From contig PXFI01000103.1 in NCBI GenBank assembly GCA_003564295.1, positions 1-43,968 on the forward strand: a stretch of DNA of 43,968 nucleotides, in the 5' to 3' direction. The translations under genes and the position numbers were made by a program. The stretch is from Gemmatimonadota bacterium. GTDB lineage: Bacteria > Gemmatimonadota > Gemmatimonadetes > Longimicrobiales > Gaopeijiaceae. Each line of letters begins with the position of its first letter. Within the stretch, counting starts at the first letter, position 1. Under the pieces are notes generated by a model. That model worked only from the letters and a program-made list of their open reading frames with translations. It was not told the DNA's origin and did not search any database. Below, piece by piece: positions 26,632 through 35,702 of this stretch.

Positions 26632-28323
26632 ATGAGGCGTGCGGTAATGCTGCTCTTCCCCCTTCTCCTCCTGTGCTTGCCTGCGGGGCTGCTACAGGCC
26701 CAGCAAACGGATACGGTGCGGATCGCGGTGGAGCCACAGGTGGAGCTCCTGACCATCATCCACCTCCCCCAAGAAGAAGGACCACACCCGGTGGTCTTCC
26801 TGCGCAACCCCTACCGCACTCGCGGGGGGCCCATGGAATGGCTGGCGGAGCGCCTCGTGCCCCACGGTTACGCCGTGGTGGAGCAGGATGTCCGTGGCAC
26901 GGGTGGATCGGGCGGCACGTTCATTCCCTTCCGTTTCGACGTGCCCGACGGCATCGCCACCCTGGACTGGCTCATGGAGCAACACTGGGTGGGCCCGGTA
27001 GGGCTCTTGGGGGTCTCGTACTCGGGTTGGGCCGCGTATGCCCTGGCCGAGACCGGGCACCCGGCCGTGTGGGCCATGGTGGTGGGTAACGCATGGGCCG
27101 AGATGGAGCCCTTCATGTTCCCGGGCGGGGCGTTCCACCTGCAGGCGCACCTCACCTGGCTCATGGGTTTCGGCGGGGGCGGCGGCATGCCCTCCCAGGC
27201 CGGATTGGATAGCCTCTTCCACACCCTTCCCCTTGCTCCTCTCCTGGAGCCGGCCTCCGCCCTCATGGAGATGGCGGACCGACCCTACCGTTGGGACGCC
27301 GCAAGGGTGCCCGCACTCCACATAACCGGATGGCATGATTACATCTACCGCGACGCACTCCGTGGCTATGAAGCCCTTCGAGCCACCCAGGGGCCTCATG
27401 GCTCTCAACGGCTCATCATCGGACCGTGGTCCCACAACCAGGAGCTGTCTGGCGGCACCCAGGTAGGTGATGTGGATTTCGGACCGGTGGCGGCTGCCGG
27501 CAGGGACAGCATCGCCGCCTGGAGCCGTAGATTCTTCGATGTCCACCTGCGAGGCCTGCCGGAGACCGACCCGCCGGTTCGCGTGTTCGTCATGGGCAAG
27601 AACGCCTGGCGTGCGTTCGACCACTGGCCACCGTCGGCTGCGGAGACCCGCGTCTGGTACTTGGCTGAGAGCGGAGAATTGCGGGACCGCTCCCGGGAAG
27701 AGGCCGGGGTCACCACCTTCGAGTACGACCCGGAGAACCCCATGCCCACGCTGGGGGGAGTGAACTCCCACTTCTTCCCACAGAATCTGGGTCCGTTGGA
27801 CCAGAGGCCCCTGGACGCGCGGACCGATGTGGCTACCTTCGTGGGTTCGGCGCTGGACCGTCCCCTGATCATGGCCGGTCCGGCCCGTGCGGTGCTCTAT
27901 CTGGAGGCGGATGCCCCTTCCACGGATGTCGCCGTCAAGCTTATCAGTGTAGCACCAGACGGTACCGCACGGCTGATGGAGGACGGCATACGCCGACTGC
28001 CAAGGCTTCACCCAGGAGTGAATGAGGTCCATGTGGATTTAGGGCAGCGGGCCCTTCGACTGGAACCGGGCATGCGACTGCGGGTGGATGTTACGGGAGG
28101 GAACTTCCCCAAGTTCGACCGCAACCCCAACACGGGGGAAGACCCCCTGCTGGCCATCACCCTCCGCCCGGTCCGGCTCAGTCTCTACCATGGTGGCCCC
28201 CACCGATCCCGCCTGGAGGTAGTGAGCTTGAGAGAGTTGGACGCCGCCCCGACCAGCGCCGCCCCGCCTCCGGGCCGAAGGGACTCCACCTGGCCCAACG
28301 TCCGTGCCAAGGAGATCAAATGA
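26632..28323 (+). CDS. Exported CocE/NonD family (X-Pro dipeptidyl-peptidase-like) hydrolase
   Basis: MRRAVMLLFPLLLLCLPAGLLQAQ signal; VVEQDVRGTGGSGG, LLGVSYSGWAAYALAE nucleophile motif, C-terminal jelly-roll-like domain. Confidence 0.88.
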   Translation: MRRAVMLLFPLLLLCLPAGLLQAQQTDTVRIAVEPQVELLTIIHLPQEEGPHPVVFLRNPYRTRGGPMEWLAERLVPHGYAVVEQDVRGTGGSGGTFIPFRFDVPDGIATLDWLMEQHWVGPVGLLGVSYSGWAAYALAETGHPAVWAMVVGNAWAEMEPFMFPGGAFHLQAHLTWLMGFGGGGGMPSQAGLDSLFHTLPLAPLLEPASALMEMADRPYRWDAARVPALHITGWHDYIYRDALRGYEALRATQGPHGSQRLIIGPWSHNQELSGGTQVGDVDFGPVAAAGRDSIAAWSRRFFDVHLRGLPETDPPVRVFVMGKNAWRAFDHWPPSAAETRVWYLAESGELRDRSREEAGVTTFEYDPENPMPTLGGVNSHFFPQNLGPLDQRPLDARTDVATFVGSALDRPLIMAGPARAVLYLEADAPSTDVAVKLISVAPDGTARLMEDGIRRLPRLHPGVNEVHVDLGQRALRLEPGMRLRVDVTGGNFPKFDRNPNTGEDPLLAITLRPVRLSLYHGGPHRSRLEVVSLRELDAAPTSAAPPPGRRDSTWPNVRAKEIK

Positions 28324-28372
28324 GTCGCGGGTCCCATAGCCTATTCCCGCCTTCTCACCCGGGAGCAATGTC

Positions 28373-29506
28373 TTGACGGTACCACTCATCGCCCTTGACG
28401 GGATCAAGAAGAGCTTCGACCGGGTCGTGGCGGTTGACGACTTTTCCATGGAGGTCGAGGCGGGGGAGCTCGTGGCCCTGGTGGGACCGAACGGAGCGGG
28501 AAAGACCACCCTGCTCCGAATGATCATCGGTATGCTGCGTCCGGACGAGGGCCGCATCCTCTTTGGCTTGAACGGCTCCCCGTCGGAGTCGCTGGACCCT
28601 CATCGCATAGGCTACCTCCCTGAGGAGCGGGGCCTCTACACGGACGTTCCGGTTCGCCGGGTGCTGCTCTACTTCGCCACACTGCGGGGCATGCCGCGGA
28701 CTGACGCCGCCCTCGAAACAGCCCGTTGGTTGGATCGGCTGGGGCTGGCAGACAGGGCGGGGGAACAGGTCAGCAATCTTTCCAAGGGAAACCAGCAGAA
28801 GGTCCAGTTCCTGTCATCCATCTTGCACCGGCCCCGCCTGGCGGTCCTGGACGAACCGTTCTCCGGCCTAGACCCTCTGAACCAGGAGTTCTTCCTTGAT
28901 CTGATCCGGGAGCTCCGGACCTCCGGCACGACGGTGCTCTTCAGCGCGCACCAGATGCAGCTCGTGGAGCGCCTGGCGGACCGGGTCATCCTGATACGGG
29001 AAGGAAGGTCCATGGGGCAGGGCACACTGGACGAGTGGCGGAAGCGCTGGCGCGCCGGGCGCCGCATTCGCCTCAGACTGGAGGAGACACCGGATCTGGC
29101 CGTTCTGCGGTCTGCGGCCGGAGTCCTGGATGCTCAGCGGACAGCGAAGGGTGAGCTGGAGCTGGTCCTGAGGGGAGACGGTACCCTGGGTGAGCTGCTC
29201 CGGACCATCAGTCAGTACCATGTCCTCGACCTCCGTACGGAGGAGGTGACGCTTCACGACATCTATCTGCGCACGGTTGGGTCCAGTCCGGTGGGCAGGA
29301 GGTGGCCAGATGAGCCGGGTTCGGGCAGTCGGGGAGGTAGCTCGCTGGGAGTTCCTGCGGTACGTAAAGCCGAAGCAGCAGGTTCTCAGTCTCGTCCTCA
29401 CTTTCGTCTTCATGATGGCTGGCACCTATGTGGCGCGGCTGGCCGGCGGTCCGTTCGTCATCGAGCTGGCGGTGATCGGCGCAGAACACCTTTCCACCCT
29501 TCCTGA
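28373..29506 (+). CDS. ABC transporter ATP-binding protein (NatA-like), TTG start, anomalous C-terminal tail overlapping the next gene
   Basis: GPNGAGKTTLLRMI Walker A, LSKGNQQKVQF signature, LAVLDEPFSGLDP Walker B; GGGAG SD 7 nt before TTG 28373. The last ~65 codons read the permease gene out of frame. Confidence 0.85.
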   Translation: MTVPLIALDGIKKSFDRVVAVDDFSMEVEAGELVALVGPNGAGKTTLLRMIIGMLRPDEGRILFGLNGSPSESLDPHRIGYLPEERGLYTDVPVRRVLLYFATLRGMPRTDAALETARWLDRLGLADRAGEQVSNLSKGNQQKVQFLSSILHRPRLAVLDEPFSGLDPLNQEFFLDLIRELRTSGTTVLFSAHQMQLVERLADRVILIREGRSMGQGTLDEWRKRWRAGRRIRLRLEETPDLAVLRSAAGVLDAQRTAKGELELVLRGDGTLGELLRTISQYHVLDLRTEEVTLHDIYLRTVGSSPVGRRWPDEPGSGSRGGSSLGVPAVRKAEAAGSQSRPHFRLHDGWHLCGAAGRRSVRHRAGGDRRRTPFHPS

Positions 29507-30491
29507 CGAGTCCGGAAGGTTCCGATTCCTGCCCCGGGGCGGAGAAGACGAGGGCCGGCTCCGCGGAGAGGTGGAGGCAAGGGAGCTCGCCGGCCTCCTC
29601 CGCCTTTGCCCGGGTGGCCGGGCTAAGCTCTACACCCGCCAGGACCCGGCTTGGCGCGGAGATCTCGAGCGCGAGCTGCAGGCCGTCCTGCTGACGCATC
29701 GCCTCGCCACGTCTCCCATCGCCCCGGAAGAGCTGATGGCGCTCCAGGCACCTCTTCAGCTGGAGGTCCAGGAGGCAGCGCCACGGGCAGGTAGAGCAGA
29801 GCGGATCGCCGCCATCGTGGCATTGGCCCTGATGCTGGTGGGGCTGTTCACCGGCATCGGCTATATCTTCGCCAGCGTGACCGGGGAAAAACAGAACAGA
29901 CTGTCGGAACAGGTGGTTTCCGCCATTCCGGCCCAAACCTGGATCGACGGGAAGATTCTCGGCCTCTCGGCGGTCTCCATGGTGGCGATTCTCGTCACTC
30001 TTGCGGCTGGCCTGCTCTACCTGGGTGCCAGTCGGGTCGCATGGGACATGACAATCACGTTGCCCACCACCGTGGAGCGCCCCGAGCTCCTGGCTGCGGC
30101 GCTTTTCATGATCCTGCTGGGCTACCTCTTCTGGTTTGCCTTTCTCACGGCTGTGGCCGCACTGATGGACGATCCCCACACCTCCACCCGCAATCAGTTC
30201 CTCTTCCTGCCGATCCTGGCAGCCGTCCCCGCTTTCGTCACCCTCACCGATCCCTCGGCCACCTGGGCCCGGCTCCTGGGACTGATACCACCCACCTCCG
30301 CCGCCGTCATGCCGGCACGCCTGCTGGTAACCGATGTTCCATGGTGGGAAGTGGGTCTTGCGGCTGTTCTCCTGGTGGCTCTCGGGCTCCTGGTCCGCCG
30401 GGCGGCAGGAAAGATCTTCCGGCTTGCCATGCTCATGTACGGCAAGGAGCCCGCATGGTCCGAGGTGCGGAAATGGCTGAGAGAGGCGTGA
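29310..30491 (+). CDS. ABC-2 type transporter permease (NatB-like)
   Basis: MSRVRAVGEVARWEFLRYVKPKQQVLSLVLTFVFMMAGTYVARL, multi-TM, VTGEKQNRLSEQVVSAIPAQTWIDGKILG as in NatB-type permeases. Confidence 0.88.
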   Translation: MSRVRAVGEVARWEFLRYVKPKQQVLSLVLTFVFMMAGTYVARLAGGPFVIELAVIGAEHLSTLPDESGRFRFLPRGGEDEGRLRGEVEARELAGLLRLCPGGRAKLYTRQDPAWRGDLERELQAVLLTHRLATSPIAPEELMALQAPLQLEVQEAAPRAGRAERIAAIVALALMLVGLFTGIGYIFASVTGEKQNRLSEQVVSAIPAQTWIDGKILGLSAVSMVAILVTLAAGLLYLGASRVAWDMTITLPTTVERPELLAAALFMILLGYLFWFAFLTAVAALMDDPHTSTRNQFLFLPILAAVPAFVTLTDPSATWARLLGLIPPTSAAVMPARLLVTDVPWWEVGLAAVLLVALGLLVRRAAGKIFRLAMLMYGKEPAWSEVRKWLREA

Positions 30492-30545
30492 AGCGGTGAC
30501 CTCGGGGACCGGGTCTTCATGACGGGAAGCCGCCGCATTCTTCGG

Positions 30546-32129
30546 TCAAGGTGAGACCCGCGGGTACCGGTTTTCGAAGCGCAGGTATGCCGTCACCCGC
30601 CCCGCATCGTCCACCTCGAAGCGGACCGGCTCTCCAGGTTCGTCGTCGGCTCGGACTCGGCGGAACGTGTGTCCCTCCACGTGCTCGAGGCGGATCAAGC
30701 CCCGGGTCGGGTTGCTCGTGGGCAGCGGGAGGAGGGCCAGACCGTCCCTCCAACGCACTACTGCCGTCTCGCCGCCCCATGGGAAGGCATCGTAGGTACC
30801 GAGGTAGAGGTCCAGGTCCACGTCTTCCGGGCCGCCTCGGTCTCCGGCAGCGGCCGCTCCCGGCAGTGGCCGGGCATCAGCGTCGCCGGCTGGAGGGACG
30901 TCGGCGTCAGGCGCGGCGCGTCCCTCCCCTGCGTCTTCCCGAGCTGCCTCCTTCAGAGCCGGAGCCACCAGACCATACATCCCCTGGGTGTACCTGCCCG
31001 TATCCACAGCGGAGGCGTTGGCCAGAAAGATGGTGGCGACCTTCCGGTCCATCTGAAGGAGGAGCTGGGAACGGTAGCCCGGGCAGCTTCCCGAATGGCC
31101 CACGAACGTGGTGCCGTCGGCCCGGAGGATGCCAAAGCCCAGGCCTCGATAGGTCTCCCACTCCGGATCGATCCAATGCACCCGCTGCATCTCCCGGAGG
31201 GTGTGGGCGTGGAGGACTTCCTCCGTATCACCCTGGAGACGGAACTGCCACGCAGCGAAGCGGGCCAGATCCGTGGCATTGGACGAGAATCCGGCGGCGG
31301 GCCCGATACCCCGGGCATGGAAGAACGGCACCGGCCTTCGGTCTCCGTCCCGGGTCCGGGCGCTGAAGCCGGTGGCGAGTCGGCCGCCCCACAGCTCCTC
31401 CGGCATGTGGGGCCGGGTGTCCGCCAGCTCCAATGGGTCCAGGATCCGTTCCTGCACGTAGTCCTCGAAGGACCGGCCCGATCGTTCCCGAACGATCTCG
31501 CCGGCCAGGGCAAAGCCCAGATTCGAGTACTGGAAGTAGCGCCAGCCGGGATACAGGGTTTCCTGGTTGCTGAGTCCTTCGATGATCTCCTCCCGAGTGG
31601 GGAACCGGAAATCGGGGGCACTCCAGTAGGGGTGGTACGACTCTCTGGGCAGGCCGGAAGCATGGGTCAGCATTCCTTCGACCGTGACGGGTGGACTGCC
31701 GGGGTGCGCCTGCCGCAAGTCGAACCAGGGAAGATGACGGTCCACCGGGTCCGAGAGGGCCACAACCCCCTGGTCCCGGAGCTGCATGAGGGCTATGGCG
31801 GTGAACAGCTTCGAGATGGAGCAGATGCTATAGATGGTCTCGGGGGTGGCGGGCTCCCGCCGTTCCGGGTGAGCATAGCCGAAGCCCCCCGTCCATATCG
31901 TCTCCTGGTCGTGAACCACGGCCGCCGAGATCCCGGGGATCTGCTCGTAGGCCATCTGGGCCTCCAGCCAGACCTCCATGACCCTCAGGGCCTCCGCCAC
32001 CCTGGGATGATCGGCCGCGGTCCCGCCGGCACGGGCCTGGGAGATCCCCTGGGCACCGAGGGAAGAGAGGGGGTACAGAGCTGCGGTCAGGGTCAGGAGC
32101 GCCGTGGCCCCCAAATTGGTCCGCCGCAT
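30546..32129 (-). CDS. Exported serine hydrolase, class C beta-lactamase/penicillin-binding family
   Basis: Signal MRRTNLGATALLTLTAALYPLSSLGAQG; SICSISKLFTAIALMQL (SxxK), YSNLGFALAG (YxN), GHSGSCPGY (HxG). Confidence 0.92.
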   Translation of the reverse strand: MRRTNLGATALLTLTAALYPLSSLGAQGISQARAGGTAADHPRVAEALRVMEVWLEAQMAYEQIPGISAAVVHDQETIWTGGFGYAHPERREPATPETIYSICSISKLFTAIALMQLRDQGVVALSDPVDRHLPWFDLRQAHPGSPPVTVEGMLTHASGLPRESYHPYWSAPDFRFPTREEIIEGLSNQETLYPGWRYFQYSNLGFALAGEIVRERSGRSFEDYVQERILDPLELADTRPHMPEELWGGRLATGFSARTRDGDRRPVPFFHARGIGPAAGFSSNATDLARFAAWQFRLQGDTEEVLHAHTLREMQRVHWIDPEWETYRGLGFGILRADGTTFVGHSGSCPGYRSQLLLQMDRKVATIFLANASAVDTGRYTQGMYGLVAPALKEAAREDAGEGRAAPDADVPPAGDADARPLPGAAAAGDRGGPEDVDLDLYLGTYDAFPWGGETAVVRWRDGLALLPLPTSNPTRGLIRLEHVEGHTFRRVRADDEPGEPVRFEVDDAGRVTAYLRFENRYPRVSP

Positions 32130-32184
32130 GGTGAGTCTCCCATCAGGGTTTTCGGTCTCGAAGCGTGCCGGACTGGGCCGGGCG

Positions 32185-33309
32185 TCAGGCCAGAGATGCA
32201 TGGACCCGGCGCAGAAGGGGCTGAAGCTCGGTGCCCGCCGAGCAATGGACGGTGCAGTTGCGGCAGTCTGCGCATGGTGCGGCGTTGGCCGCAATCCGTC
32301 CGTAGCTCTCCCTCGCCAGGGCCGGATCCCGGTAGCCGTCCAGATACATGGCACAGCGGCGGACGTCCCGGATGTCCACTCCGTGGGGACAGGTGCTCTC
32401 GCAAGCCCCGCAGTCCCTGCAACGCAGTGACGCCGTGGCCACCGCGTAGGCCTCCAGGGCCCGGCCTTCCCGGTAGCTCAGGCGCTGCGTCATAACCGCC
32501 AGGTTCTGGTCGAGCTCGCGAAAATCCCGCATGGCCGGAACCGCGCAGGCGATGCCCTCGTGTTCCAACACCCACTTGAGGGAAGCCTGGTGCGGCGTCA
32601 GCCCACCAGCCGGGTCCGGAAAGTTGCCGAGCTGGGTCTTCATGGCGATGACCCCGATGCCCGCCGCGTGGGCCCGGGCCACGGCCTCCACCAGGGCAGC
32701 CTGTCCAACGGTGAAGTTGAACGACGTAAGGACCACGTCGTAAAACCCCGATTCCACCGCAGCATCCACGCACTCCGCCATGTTGCGATGCGTGGAAAAG
32801 CCGAAAAAGCGCGTCTTTCCCGCCGCCCTGGTCTCCTCCAGCAACTCCATGTTGCTCTCCCGCAAAACGTCCGCCCGGCTCCGCACGTCGTGGATCATGA
32901 GGCAGTCCACGGTGTCCATTTGCAGACGTCTGAGACTCAGGTCGATCTGGGACCGCATGGTTTCTACCGGCACCGTCCGCAGCTTCGTCGAGACGTAGGG
33001 CTTCTCGCTCCGCCCCCTCAGGAGCCGGCCGATCTCTTGTTCACTCTGCCCGTTCTTGTAGCTGTGCCCCGTGTCCAGCCAGTTGACGCCCCGGTCCACG
33101 GCGGCAGCCAGGACCTCCTCAGCGCTGTTCTGTCCGCAGCCCATGGACACGGTGGTCACCCTCAATCCGGTGCGGCCCAGCACCCTGTATTCCAGAGACG
33201 AACCCGAATGCTGGCCGGCTGCCAGCCAGTTGGGAGCCGCCGCCGCCATGGTCAGGCCGACGGAGCCCGCCTTTAGGAACTCCCGCCTCGTGAAGCCTTC
33301 GCCTTTCAT
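32185..33309 (-). CDS. Tat-exported aldo/keto reductase with C-terminal 4Fe-4S ferredoxin-like domain
   Basis: FTRREFLKAGSVGLTMAAAAPNWLAAG; VLGRTGLRVTTVSMGCGQNSAEEVLAAAVDRGVNWLDTGHSY; CRDCGACESTCPHGVD and CADCRNCTVHCSAG. Confidence 0.92.
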   Translation of the reverse strand: MKGEGFTRREFLKAGSVGLTMAAAAPNWLAAGQHSGSSLEYRVLGRTGLRVTTVSMGCGQNSAEEVLAAAVDRGVNWLDTGHSYKNGQSEQEIGRLLRGRSEKPYVSTKLRTVPVETMRSQIDLSLRRLQMDTVDCLMIHDVRSRADVLRESNMELLEETRAAGKTRFFGFSTHRNMAECVDAAVESGFYDVVLTSFNFTVGQAALVEAVARAHAAGIGVIAMKTQLGNFPDPAGGLTPHQASLKWVLEHEGIACAVPAMRDFRELDQNLAVMTQRLSYREGRALEAYAVATASLRCRDCGACESTCPHGVDIRDVRRCAMYLDGYRDPALARESYGRIAANAAPCADCRNCTVHCSAGTELQPLLRRVHASLA

Positions 33310-33682
33310 GTCTCCCACCGTTGTCCCTCCCATGACTCGAGTTCCGGGCTTCAGGCGGAGCCCGCACACGACTTCCTCTACGATCTGGGCTTCGCCACGG
33401 CTGGGGTGAAGCCAACTCTGCCCCCGACCGCCGCCTAGAATGAGCCAGGAGGGTGGCTTGCGCAATGTCCCCGGCTGGAGAAGCCCCCGGTTTGCTCCAC
33501 CGACCCAGGGGCGCAACCTGAGGATCCGCAATCGGACCACGGACGGCACGATCACGAATTCCCCCGATCTACCGGGATCTCCACCCGGTTCCTCCATCCA
33601 GTTCCATGGTCTTCCGAGGAGAGATGGCTGAGAGTTAGAGAGGTGTGCTCCAAGATCTCCCTGCATTCAGAAGGACAAGGCC

Positions 33683-34435
33683 ATGAAACGCTCAGCCGTT
33701 CTGATTTCCGCCATGATGTCGATTCTCCTGGCTTCTCATGCATTCGCCCAGGACCCGGTGGAGATCATCGACGAGATGGAACAGGTGATGCGGGGGAACT
33801 CGAGTTACGCCGAGATGACGATGAGGGTCGTGCGCCCGCGTTATGAACGAGAAATATCCATGCGCGGCTGGCAACTGGAACGAGAGTACACGATGATCAT
33901 CATCACCGGTCCTGCCCGGGATGAGGGCACCGCCTATCTGATGCGGGAAGACGACATCTGGAATTATGATCCCAACATCGACCGCACCACCCGCATGCCT
34001 TCCTCCATGATGGCCCAATCCTGGATGGGATCCGACTTCACGAACGATGATCTGGTACGGGACACCGATCCGTTAAAGGACTACGAGCACAAGCTGCTGC
34101 GCACCGAAGAGTACGAGGGCCATGAATGTTATGTCATCGAGATGATCCCCAAGCCTGACACTCCCATCGTGTGGGGCAAGGTGAAGATGTGGATCAGCGT
34201 GGATGAGAAATTCCAGCTCCGGGTGGAGAACTACGATCAGCGAAATGAGCTCGCCAACACTATGAAACTCGATCAGATCACGCTCTTCGGTGATCGGGAG
34301 ATTCCGGCCCGCGCTACCGTGATCCCGGCGGACAAAGATGACGAGCGCACGATCCTCATCTATGAAGAAGTCGAGTTCGACATTGAAATCGATGAGGGCT
34401 TCTTCACGCAAGCGAATATGCAGAGAGCCAGATGA
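33683..34435 (+). CDS. LolA-like outer membrane lipoprotein-sorting protein
   Basis: Signal MKRSAVLISAMMSILLASHAFAQ; YAEMTMRVVRPRYEREISMRGW..GTAYLMREDDIWNYDPNIDRTTRMPSSMMAQSWMGSDFTNDDLVRDT, the LolA_like (PF17131-type) pattern. Confidence 0.9.
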   Translation: MKRSAVLISAMMSILLASHAFAQDPVEIIDEMEQVMRGNSSYAEMTMRVVRPRYEREISMRGWQLEREYTMIIITGPARDEGTAYLMREDDIWNYDPNIDRTTRMPSSMMAQSWMGSDFTNDDLVRDTDPLKDYEHKLLRTEEYEGHECYVIEMIPKPDTPIVWGKVKMWISVDEKFQLRVENYDQRNELANTMKLDQITLFGDREIPARATVIPADKDDERTILIYEEVEFDIEIDEGFFTQANMQRAR

Positions 34436-34448
34436 CGATCGTCTGGCT
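34426..34448 (+). other. Strong hairpin spanning the stop codon of the LolA-like gene
   Basis: AGCCAGATGA (34426-34435) / loop CGA / TCGTCTGGCT (34439-34448): 10 bp stem with one G-U pair. Confidence 0.7.
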
Positions 34449-34477
34449 TGTCTGAGGCGAACCAAAGAGAAGATATT

Positions 34478-35701
34478 ATGCTTACCTATATCACGCTTGC
34501 ATGGCGGAATCTATGGCGTAACAAGAGACGCACTATGATTACCGTGTCCGCCATCGCCTTTGCCGTGATTGTCTCGGTTCTCTTGCAGTCACTGAACCGT
34601 GGCAGCTATGAAATGATGATCGACCGGATGGTAAGCTTCAACACAGGATATCTCCAGATACAGGACTTTCGATACGACGATGAGGCCTCCCTCGACAACG
34701 CCTTCTTCTATGATGAGGAACTGAGGGAGCGCGTACTCCATGCTGATGATCGCATCCGGAAGATCCTCCCGCGGCTCCAGACCTTCATGCTGGCTGCAAA
34801 CGGTGCCTCCGCACGGGGCGCCATGGTCTTCGGTATCGATCCGGAAAAGGAAGACCGCTTCAACGACCTGAAGGGTTATAAGACCGAAGGCAGGTTCTTC
34901 GAGCTTGATGAGCAGGCGGCGGTGCTCAGTCAGGGAATGGCCGACCGCCTCCAGCTTACCGTTGGTGACACCCTCGTGCTCCTTGGACAGGGCCGGTTTG
35001 GGATGTCGGCCAGCGGTTTGTTCAAAATCACTGGATTGATGGACCACCCGATCCGGGAGATGAACAATCAGGCGGTCTATCTGCCTCTGAACACCGCCCA
35101 AGAGTTCCTGTCTGCAGAGGATCACCTGACAGCCCTCATGATCGCGCCGGAGCGGGAGCGCCAGACCGAATCTGTCGCGGCTGCGCTTCGCCAGGCCCTT
35201 CGCCATGACGACGAACTGGTCGTCTTCACATGGCCCGAGTTGATGCCCGAATTGCTCGACTTGATGGAATTCGACCTGGCCGGCCCGCGGCTGATGACCG
35301 TCATCCTCTACGTGGTGATCGGTTTCGGGTTCTTCGGAACCATCCTGACCATGACCATGGAAAGAATACGGGAATTCGGCGTGCTGCTTTCTGTAGGCAT
35401 GAGACGGGTGCGGCTGGCCGCTGTGGTATTCCTGGAAACTCTCTTCATCTGCCTTATGGGTGTGATTACGGGCGTCATCCTTTCCTTGGGTCTCATCGCC
35501 TTGATCGATCCCATCAGGCTGTCAGGTAGGGCGGCCCAGGCCGTGATCGACATGGGGTTTGAGCCCGTCCTTCCCCTGTCGTATGCGCCGGATCAGTTCT
35601 ACACACAGGGGATCTACGTCTTCCTGATCGCCATGCTCGTGTTCCTGTTTCCTCTCTGGAAGCTGTTTCGCCTGAACATCATAGAAGCCGCGAGGTCATG
35701 A
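34478..35701 (+). CDS. FtsX/LolCE-like ABC transporter permease
   Basis: MLTYITLAWRNLWRNKRRTMITVSAIAFAVIVSVLLQSL; large extracytoplasmic domain; TMTMERIREFGVLLSVGMRRVRL. Confidence 0.93.
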   Translation: MLTYITLAWRNLWRNKRRTMITVSAIAFAVIVSVLLQSLNRGSYEMMIDRMVSFNTGYLQIQDFRYDDEASLDNAFFYDEELRERVLHADDRIRKILPRLQTFMLAANGASARGAMVFGIDPEKEDRFNDLKGYKTEGRFFELDEQAAVLSQGMADRLQLTVGDTLVLLGQGRFGMSASGLFKITGLMDHPIREMNNQAVYLPLNTAQEFLSAEDHLTALMIAPERERQTESVAAALRQALRHDDELVVFTWPELMPELLDLMEFDLAGPRLMTVILYVVIGFGFFGTILTMTMERIREFGVLLSVGMRRVRLAAVVFLETLFICLMGVITGVILSLGLIALIDPIRLSGRAAQAVIDMGFEPVLPLSYAPDQFYTQGIYVFLIAMLVFLFPLWKLFRLNIIEAARS

Positions 35702-35702
35702 T

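Noticed and set aside
30669-32495. 608 aa + strand ORF opposite the beta-lactamase-like gene
   Set aside because: Antisense shadow; the - strand carries SxxK, YxN and HxG motifs.
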